From Lineus longissimus (taxonomy: Eukaryota; Nemertea; Pilidiophora; Heteronemertea; Lineidae): 64,000 nt of DNA. A model generated the notes under the pieces. That model saw only the letters and a program-made list of their open reading frames with translations, searched no databases and had not been told where the DNA came from. The DNA is taken from contig NC_088316.1 of NCBI RefSeq assembly GCF_910592395.1, positions 4,960,001-5,024,000 on the forward strand, read 5' to 3'. The number at the start of each line of letters is the position of its first letter. The first letter of the stretch is position 1. The translations under genes and the position numbers were made by a program. Shown here one piece after another: positions 56,273-64,000 of this stretch.

Positions 56273-59200
56273 ATGTCTGAAAATCAGAGTCATCACGCAA
56301 AGGAACACAATGTGTTTCCTGTCAGGCTATCTGGCAGGTCTGGAGATGCGAGGCAATTGACTCCCAATGCAAACAACCAAACCTTTCAAAATGTGAATAC
56401 AGTGACTGTTGTCCATACTGTGCAGGGTCGTCAAATAAATACTATGAATTCTCCTAAACGCGTTGCCGCTTCATCGGTTGTAGATATGGACCATGGGAAA
56501 GCACGACGTAGTCCTCAACACTTCCCCAACCGAGAAATTGAGGACAATGATTTTGTACTTGTTGGATCAAGCTTTCCCACAAGAAAAGAAAAGGGTCAAG
56601 CATCTCAACTATCGGGCATGTCTGGGGGCCTGGTTGAGTCACGCACAGAATATAAAACTGCTGGGAACTCATTTTCAAACCAAAGGCCAATTCAGGTGCA
56701 GGTTGGAGTACAAGGAGAGTGTTGCGCTAATGGCGGCAGGATTTCAGAATCTGGCGGCAAAATTCAGAGAGACGTTAGAATTATTCAAGATACTCCGTAT
56801 TTAAATCATACAGGGTTACATAGTGACTCTGTGAATGACACTGACAATCATTTTGATTCTTATTCTGGAGGAAACAGTCAATGCGTGACTAGGAATACAA
56901 ACTGGCGCGTTGTTGATGATACAAGAAACTCGGCTTCTGGAAATCAAACAGCAGGATCCCTGAAGAGCCAAAGTGCTGATTTAAGAGGCTCCAATACTGT
57001 TCATATTTCAACATCAGAGGACATACCAGCTGAGTGGAAAACACAAACCCATGTGGATAGTAGGCACACTATTGGAAATCAGGATGTACTTTTAATTCCG
57101 CCAAAAGCTCAACGCGAACGCACTAGTGTTTTTGTTGATAACTTACGTTTGGATGGTAAACCAAGTGAATGGAAACGTCTGACTGTAAAACCGTTAGAGG
57201 GGCAAGTACCTGTCGAGCAATTATTACATAGAGACCTTCAGCGAGCGCAGTGCGTAGACCAGAGTATATCAAGTCAAACAAGGGAATACAAAGAAACGCG
57301 CGTATACTCGGCATCTGTTGTCCAGGAACCGATTGAACTTAATGAAAGTAGCGTACAATCACTGCGGCAGGTTTTTGGGAAACAGGATTCGTTCCAGCAA
57401 GATAGAGGGTTGCCGCAATCTGAGAAAAAGATAAGCAGAACTGACTCTAACGCTTGTGTACGTACTAGTTATATCGTGAGGACAACTTCTACTTCTGCCG
57501 AGAGTTCAGTCAAAAGGCAACCATCCCTTGGGTACCAAACACAGGTGACGTCCTGTTCTCCGAATAGGACTTTCAGAGAGGTCGACGTCGGAAAGCGCCG
57601 AGAGAGAAGAGCAGCTAGGCGTTCTGGTTCTAATAGTAGTTCGGGTAGCGCAGAATCCTGCAACATGGGGAATGAAACGCAGAAAATGGCGCAGGCCGAT
57701 GTCACGGTGGAGGAGGATGCGGGCGGGAATAAAATGATTGTGGTCGAGGGACAGAATATTAGGCTCCGCAGTGAAAACTATAACACGGGAAAGATAGGAG
57801 CAAAAAGGGTCGTTTTGGTGCCAGAAAGTGCCAGGTCAGGTAACAAACAAGTCCAAGTCGAATCAGAGGAGAGTGTCAGCTCTTACGATTCGTATGATAA
57901 ACGTGGCCAAAAGGAGATGATGGTTGTCACGAATGGCCGGTTGCGGGAAAGCACTTATACGGGGCCGAACGCAAGTGTGAAAGTGGCGAAGATCAGTACT
58001 CCGACCAATGAAAGGAAAGAGGTTAGTGTAATGCCGCAGCCGCAGTCGAGTGAGGAAAGCACACCGCGGGGAAGGGTCACAAGGGTGAACGTTGTTAAGC
58101 GTCAGGTCAGCAGCTCTACGTCTGATGGCCAGTCAGTGGACGAAGTCAATCCACGAGACGTCAGACAGTCAATTCTTTTATTCGAGAAGCCTCAACAAGT
58201 TCATCGCCAGCGTATGCATATTGGAGAAAAGGATAAAGTCAGAAGGTTGACCCATCAAAATCACCCAACACCAGACATGGTCAAAGAAGTCACCATACGA
58301 CCACAGCATGCAATTATTCATCGAGCAGAACCACGAAGAGAGGAGAACAAGATCATCCGGGTTGCCAATTCCGCTCATTTGGCGAGATCACTCAAAGGGG
58401 ATGAGATCATTTTGGAGAAGTCTCCACCACCAAATCGTATCGTAAGGGAACATGTTTCTGCTGTCAGGGAAGGTGTCCCGCCACATATTTCGAGGGAGCA
58501 AAACGTCAAAGAGATCCGACATAACGCACAGATCCCGCTAAAGCCGAAGCCGCCCGCCCAGGTGAGAAGGGATGACGATAATGTATTCAACAGTCAATAT
58601 CGCGTCCGTAGAGAGAATCCACTATTCGCTTCGCAGAATGCCAACAGAAATATACACCGCCATGGCCACGTTGTCGTTAAGCAAGCTGAGACAAATGGCA
58701 ACCGTGATAACCGCCATCTTGGCCACGTTGTCGTTAAGCAAACTGAGGCAAATGGCAACCGAGACAATCGCCACCTCGGCCATGTCGTTGTTAAGCAGGC
58801 TGCAAAACATGTTGCAGATGAGGAACCGCACTATGCAACAATTAACAAAGTTCGAAATCAAGGCAATCAGGTGCGGACGGAAGTTCACGTCACTCCAGTT
58901 AGTCCAATCAGCTATAACAACCGACCAAAACAGCTAAATGTTCACAATCAAAAGACAACAGGATCTGAGTCCAAGGAATATGGACTTTCTTCTTTGTTAG
59001 CCCGTCAGGCATGTCAAAGTGAATCAAAAGTTGAAAAGAAAATCGTACACGATGAAGTTGAAGGAGAGATAACGGAAACCAAAATTGTTAAGACAGAATC
59101 AATCCCCACTGCGCCGGAGCGCCGTTCGAAGAAGGAAACCAAGGTTGCCGTTGCCTCAGACGGGCCTTTACCAAGGAAAGAGAGGCTGGCGCATGTTATC

Positions 59201-60571
59201 GTGGATGAGACGATTACCCCAACTCAAAGCAGACGTGTCGAGAAAGGACTAGATGTGTCGCTCTTGGAATCGGGGAACATGAAGGAGCGAAAGTCGAAGG
59301 TTAAGAAAAACGTGAATACGGATGCTGATGTTCAAAGATCAGGTACTTCTCCTCTTCTCACTCATCGCACATTTGTAGATAGCAATACTCCTGCTTCCTC
59401 TGAACTAACCTCTACCCTTGATGGCTTAGGCGCCGGGACGAAACAGCATACAACTCATTGGCTTATTCCCGATGTGTCTAACCGTAGTGAAGTGAAGGAA
59501 AGCGAAGCTAGTGTGGCCAGTGCGACGTATAGATCCAATTTGACTGTCGGGCCACGAATAGGAACTGTTGCATTGGTTGCTCGCGATGTCACTGACTTAG
59601 TGGTCGCTCCTAAAGCCAAGAAAAGGCCAGCATCAGACTCCGAGGTGAAATGTCAGACGCAGAGTATCTATTACATTAACGTAAGGGATGACACGCCATT
59701 GGAGGTGAATTTGGAACCGGCGGAAAATGTAATGGACATAGGCCATGGGGGTATCTATATTGAGGATGTCCATCCAAATGTTGAGTCGACTTATATGAGC
59801 GAACGCTCTGATAATGATGATACTGCTTCGGTACGGTCAATGTATTACACGGAAATAGACCTGGATAAGAATTTGAGTTGCCTGCTGCCGGGATGGAGAA
59901 ACGAGGAAGATGAGGATGTTCTGAAGAACATCGATGCAATGGACGAAGACGAAGAGAACACCGAGGCCAGGACGAGTCAGACTAAACGAAGCAATATTCA
60001 GGTCGCTCGAGGAAACATCTTGATTAAAAATGCTATGAGCGCAAGCAACGGGCCGAAGTATGTTGACGTGATGGAAGACACTAATGAAGTGCAGAGCAAG
60101 GAGAATGTTGAGGTGGATGATATCGCGAATGTCTTTGATAATCATTTTCACGTGAATCGGGAAAATCCCCTGTACAACAGTGATAACGAACTTAACAAAG
60201 AAGAATCGCGAAACGTGCGCGAGCGGTTTGCCCCTCATAACAAGCTTGGGCGAAGCGAGTCCCGGAGTCGTTACGGAGAAACTGGCCAGCTCTCTGGTGA
60301 GGCCGCGCACAACTCCAGCTACTTCGATGGAGACACTGGCTTCAATACCAGTTTCTCTACGAGTGGGGCGCGGCATGGGTATTCGAAAGGGCACACGTCG
60401 GGCAGTTACCTCATCGGCCATCAGTCACCAATGATCACAAGGAGTCGAAAGGTAAATTCAGATGTTAACGGATTGGTTTACGCTGTACCGAAGGCCGTTT
60501 TCAAGTCCATGACACATTTTGACCGGCAACGTGTTGGCAATGGATCTCAAAAGTCGGAGGGTGCGTTTTAA
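56273..60571 (+). CDS. unrecognised 1432-residue disordered protein with NPxF/NPxY and other tyrosine motifs
   Basis: The frame is open for 4.3 kb without introns. The ATG at 56273 (AACATGT, purine at -3) is the first after an in-frame TGA at 56246. The protein is polar (Ser, Asn, Arg, Glu, Val) and lacks a signal peptide, membrane segment or folded domain that I can name. Residues 796-843 hold three tandem 18-19-residue repeats with core GHVVVKQ. A 15-residue motif occurs twice: VFNSQYRVRRENPLF at 771-785 and VFDNHFHVNRENPLY at 1287-1301. A tyrosine cluster lies at 1133-1196 (YYINV, YIED, YMSE, YYTEI), and YAVP at 1403-1406 near the C-terminus. Such motifs suit PTB and SH2 partners, so a cytoplasmic scaffold or receptor tail is likely. 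TGTAG|AA at 56254 could be an acceptor, making this the last exon of a membrane protein. An AATAAA lies at 61064. Confidence 0.85.
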   Translation: MSENQSHHAKEHNVFPVRLSGRSGDARQLTPNANNQTFQNVNTVTVVHTVQGRQINTMNSPKRVAASSVVDMDHGKARRSPQHFPNREIEDNDFVLVGSSFPTRKEKGQASQLSGMSGGLVESRTEYKTAGNSFSNQRPIQVQVGVQGECCANGGRISESGGKIQRDVRIIQDTPYLNHTGLHSDSVNDTDNHFDSYSGGNSQCVTRNTNWRVVDDTRNSASGNQTAGSLKSQSADLRGSNTVHISTSEDIPAEWKTQTHVDSRHTIGNQDVLLIPPKAQRERTSVFVDNLRLDGKPSEWKRLTVKPLEGQVPVEQLLHRDLQRAQCVDQSISSQTREYKETRVYSASVVQEPIELNESSVQSLRQVFGKQDSFQQDRGLPQSEKKISRTDSNACVRTSYIVRTTSTSAESSVKRQPSLGYQTQVTSCSPNRTFREVDVGKRRERRAARRSGSNSSSGSAESCNMGNETQKMAQADVTVEEDAGGNKMIVVEGQNIRLRSENYNTGKIGAKRVVLVPESARSGNKQVQVESEESVSSYDSYDKRGQKEMMVVTNGRLRESTYTGPNASVKVAKISTPTNERKEVSVMPQPQSSEESTPRGRVTRVNVVKRQVSSSTSDGQSVDEVNPRDVRQSILLFEKPQQVHRQRMHIGEKDKVRRLTHQNHPTPDMVKEVTIRPQHAIIHRAEPRREENKIIRVANSAHLARSLKGDEIILEKSPPPNRIVREHVSAVREGVPPHISREQNVKEIRHNAQIPLKPKPPAQVRRDDDNVFNSQYRVRRENPLFASQNANRNIHRHGHVVVKQAETNGNRDNRHLGHVVVKQTEANGNRDNRHLGHVVVKQAAKHVADEEPHYATINKVRNQGNQVRTEVHVTPVSPISYNNRPKQLNVHNQKTTGSESKEYGLSSLLARQACQSESKVEKKIVHDEVEGEITETKIVKTESIPTAPERRSKKETKVAVASDGPLPRKERLAHVIVDETITPTQSRRVEKGLDVSLLESGNMKERKSKVKKNVNTDADVQRSGTSPLLTHRTFVDSNTPASSELTSTLDGLGAGTKQHTTHWLIPDVSNRSEVKESEASVASATYRSNLTVGPRIGTVALVARDVTDLVVAPKAKKRPASDSEVKCQTQSIYYINVRDDTPLEVNLEPAENVMDIGHGGIYIEDVHPNVESTYMSERSDNDDTASVRSMYYTEIDLDKNLSCLLPGWRNEEDEDVLKNIDAMDEDEENTEARTSQTKRSNIQVARGNILIKNAMSASNGPKYVDVMEDTNEVQSKENVEVDDIANVFDNHFHVNRENPLYNSDNELNKEESRNVRERFAPHNKLGRSESRSRYGETGQLSGEAAHNSSYFDGDTGFNTSFSTSGARHGYSKGHTSGSYLIGHQSPMITRSRKVNSDVNGLVYAVPKAVFKSMTHFDRQRVGNGSQKSEGAF
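58658..58801 (+). repeat. coding tandem repeat, units of 54, 57 and 33 (partial) bp
   Basis: Units at 58658-58711, 58712-58768 and 58769-58801 (partial) share CGCCAT, GGCCACGTTGTCGTTAAGCA and AATGGCAACCG. They keep the frame and differ partly at silent sites, so the repeat has been under coding constraint after duplication. They encode RH(L)GHVVVKQ, then three variable residues and NGNRDN. Confidence 0.9.
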
Positions 60572-63500
60572 ATTTTGGCATGTTCGGTAGAATAGAAAGC
60601 TACCCGCATGACATAATCAGCGCATCACCCATCCTTAACATTTCGAGTATTATTATAACATACTAGATTTTAAAAATCATGCCGAATGAATGGCACTTAC
60701 CCTTCTAACAAGCTCGTGTAGCATGCCGAAAATTGCATGACAGTTCAACAACTTAGCAACGCACGGTCAAAATGTACATCCATTGCACCCCGACTTACTA
60801 AAGTAACGTTTTCACTTAACAGAACAGCACTTTGCACGAATTTTCATGTTGACCGCATATGGCTGCATGCATGATACACGCTAACACGTCACCGCCTTGA
60901 TAGCATAATTGCACGGCTTGAAATCGGTGAAACCGGAATGCTTGCCCAGTAACATATTGCATGTAGTTCAAACCTTTTTCCTGTAACAAAATCGGTCCAA
61001 AAATTCTCATACAGGTTTGCCAGAAAACAAACAGACACATTGTTTCCCACCACCTTTGGTCTCAATAAAACACCATCAGCACCCGGTAGATCGCGATCTT
61101 TCATGAGCGGACAAATGAGACCTTGACTTATTTGTCAATTCGGTCCAGTAGTTATTTGACTTCAGACGGAGAGACAATTTCGTAAAGCGAAGTCGGGAGC
61201 AAAAAATACTGACAGTAAAATTACTCAGTTTAGACTTTGCTTCAGAAACTTGACTTTCTTGAGTAAGATTTACTTGCTCAAATCGGAATTTTTTTCTTGA
61301 ATGATTCCGCATCCACTGGTACTAGCTTTGGGAAGCGATTATTGGAAGTATATAGTCGATTATTTGTTTCTCTGTTTTTCATTCCAAAAATTCCTAATAT
61401 GCCCTCGAAATTGCAGGTATTTTAATACATGTATAATGTGTGCTATAACGAAAATTACGATACTGTAAATAATTTATAGATAGCTTGATATGTTGCAAGG
61501 TCGATGGTTGAGTGCCTGACCGCGCATACTGGGAGATTGCGAATTTTGACACCGTATTTACAAGATTTAGTCTAATCGTAAATGGTGTGTCCGCATCATT
61601 TGGGCATTTGGAACACAAACTACATTATAAATCTACCAAAGAATATAGGGATCTGTAAAAAGAAAGCATTGGTTCTCATGCGGACAAAATATTCAAGTTA
61701 CTGGCGCAGTGGGCGTAATAGGTAAAATGAATGAATATTCCATGATTATTTCTCTTGCGTTTCAGTACATTCATACTTGTGATAGATAAGGTTTATTGAG
61801 CATTGATTTGAAGACCCCTGACCGGGTTGTTAGGACGCCCATAATCTAATCAGCTTTGCAAAACTCATTTAGTCTCAGTCTACTTTTTTCTAGCAATGCT
61901 CCGACACAATCAATGACATAGTGCTATATCGATATTTAAATAAATCTAATGAGGCCTAACTGGTTAAGCTTGGTTACCTTTAGATTTTTGAACCTGTGCT
62001 CATTTTGCCGGTTTTGGACTAAATTTGCTAGTCAGTTCAATGCATGTGACTTTATCACTAAGTATTAAAATATTTGGCTCTGCATAAAACAAATTTGGCC
62101 TTCAAAGAAAATTGCAGATGCCTGAGGGAGGGAGTAATTCATGCTTGATTATCAAGGCAGTGGAATTGGGGCATGAAACGCATCAAACTGAGGCTTTATT
62201 AGTTTGACATGTTTGCGTTTCATGGCCTACAATGCCTCGAAATTTGAAGAAAACAAATAGTGATAATACTATAGGCTGTTAAATCATTTAACATGATTGT
62301 ACACTGTTCGGTAAATGTCATGTCAACAACGATCAAATAATATTTGGTTACAGGGCTGAGGTGGGATGGAGTAGGGGTGTAACAGTATCTCGAGGAATCT
62401 CAGGAAAGTACAATTTCGCAGTGAGTCACCATCTGTGTGGCAAATGTCTGCAAATTATCCCAAGTTATAGATCTCTTGCACTGCGTTAGTGTCATGGTGT
62501 CGGCGTTTCCAAGCAGACATGCCACGGTCCAATCACAGCTTTGAAAAACGCTGAGGAGCCAACTATAGGGGGCTGTTGTTCTAATGGATGATGAGTAAAA
62601 TTATAGTTTTCCTTTGAATGCGAAAAGAATCGGCCCAGTTTTTGTTTTTCTTCTTACCCATGCATCTTACAAATCTGGTCCGCACCCTGACCTATCCCCT
62701 TGATAAAAAATACATTCCTCCCTCGTACAGGAGCATGCCGGAGCTCTTAACTGTAGGCGGCCGAAATAGATAAGTGTTTGCTCTCTCATTGACATTATAT
62801 AATGCAAACAAAGAGCTTTAAAAATAGGTCTTTGGGACAGAGACTACACCCAAATGTGGCTGCTTCAGCCATGTCAACAGCCTGGTGACTCACTCAGCTG
62901 CATATTTGTCGTAAAGTGAGGCACGTTCCGGTCATTTCCAAGGCAATATTCCGCAATATGGAATAAGTAATTATACTTGTCATACCAAATTCAGGTCAGT
63001 GAAAATTCCTAGGCAAAGATATATATTTCTATTCAAAAGATATGTTTATTAAAACGTCAATGTGCTTCCTAGAATATAATGGCCGAGATTTCACATGGTA
63101 AATAATTTCATAAGTTTTTGACATATTCAATATGGTTCTGATATCTAATTTGCTGGATGGACCTTTAATAAAACCAATGTCATGCTACTCCGATACACTT
63201 TTAACGGGTCTGCTTTAATCAGTCAAGTTTTCTAAATTAGTCAAATTCCAATTGCAGTGTGATAGTCTAAATATTTAGGACAACAGCCAATTTGATACGT
63301 TTGTTTTGTAACTTCACATAGAAAAGATAAAAAGGGCGAACAGGTTATCATTTTACTCGATCAATAAATTTGGCCAATTCCTTAGCAACATTCCTTATGA
63401 AGGCCGTTTGTTTAATTACTACCAGGTGTCACAAAAAAGATTAAATAGTTTTGAACTTGAATAACTCCTAAAGCATTAAATATATTTTTACCAAATTTCT

Positions 63501-64000
63501 GCCACATCAAGCTGAGAGGTTAGTGTGGTCACAAATAAAACTTCTCAGACCACAAATAAACTGAATATCATTGTTTGCAAGTCCTTAGGTTGGTGTGACA
63601 TGGGAGCTTGCTCATTTTTGTAAGATCATCGAATCGTCCATGATACCCACTTACATAACCTCAATACAATGCTGAATGCGTTATTAAAGTGGTCTAAGTG
63701 CTTGACTGGTGAATAATGACATATGATATCACCTGCTCGGGCGCAAACGTGCCGAAAACAATTAGAATAGCTTTTATTTGCGCAGTAACGATTGCATAGG
63801 TAGTGATTGAGGTAAAGAAAACTGGAAACCGAAAATATTTAGCTACTGTACATGTGGCAAACATTATTCTGGTCAAAACAATTAATACTTGAGTAGTAAA
63901 TCAAGATCAAAAGTGTTTATTCTTATTTGTGTCACTCAGTAATTTTTTTTCATTTCATTACTCCTGAAATCGACTAATTGCTTTTGAACTGATTACAGGT
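60572..64000. other. gene-free right flank
   Basis: The 3' UTR of the large ORF presumably runs to the AATAAA at 61064-61069 or beyond. After that I see AT-rich sequence with no domain, repeat or splice-flanked exon that I can support. Confidence 0.5.
61064..61069 (+). terminator. possible polyadenylation signal
   Basis: AATAAA about 490 bases after the TAA of the large ORF, on the same strand. It is a candidate only, since the hexamer is common in AT-rich DNA. Confidence 0.3.

Noticed and set aside
1-64000. CRISPR arrays, operons or other prokaryotic systems
   Set aside because: The window is clearly animal nuclear DNA. No spaced direct-repeat array is present.

Overview
This is about 64 kb of AT-rich animal DNA (roughly 40% GC by eye). 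The gene is split by many GT-AG introns, and the introns and spacers carry LINE and SINE remnants, MITEs and microsatellites. The 5S rRNA sequence and the type of receptor point to a bilaterian, most likely a marine invertebrate. The phylum cannot be fixed from the window.

Two protein-coding loci stand out, both on the + strand. The first (exons from 13573 to 45156) is a leucine-rich-repeat GPCR of the relaxin-receptor type (RXFP1/2, LGR type C). It has one LDL-receptor class A module, a linker, an LRR N-cap, ten one-repeat LRR exons, the hinge, seven membrane segments and a short cytoplasmic tail, spread over 17 exons that join in frame. Only the signal-peptide exon was not found. One intron uses a GC donor. 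The second locus (56273-60571) is an uninterrupted frame of 1432 codons. It encodes a disordered-looking, polar, tyrosine-motif-rich protein that I do not recognise. It may be a single-exon gene or the last exon of a larger membrane protein.

Layout: 1-13 kb is gene-poor and holds a LINE remnant cut by a MITE, a 1-kb inverted-repeat element and a 172-bp MITE. 13.5-45.2 kb is the receptor gene. Its introns hold a hAT-like MITE, a defective PIF/Harbinger transposon, a SINE, LINE scraps, two kinds of palindromic MITE and a TA-flanked element with 44-bp perfect inverted ends just before a transmembrane exon. 45.2-56 kb is spacer with a second copy of the 172-bp MITE, a LINE 3' end, an isolated and slightly divergent 5S rRNA copy, a partly tandem 0.55-kb repeat, an 0.89-kb inverted-repeat transposon and a foldback element. 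56-60.6 kb is the large ORF. 60.6-64 kb shows nothing recognisable.

The receptor would bind an insulin/relaxin-like peptide at the cell surface and, by family knowledge, signal mainly through G proteins and cAMP. There is no sign that the two genes work together.
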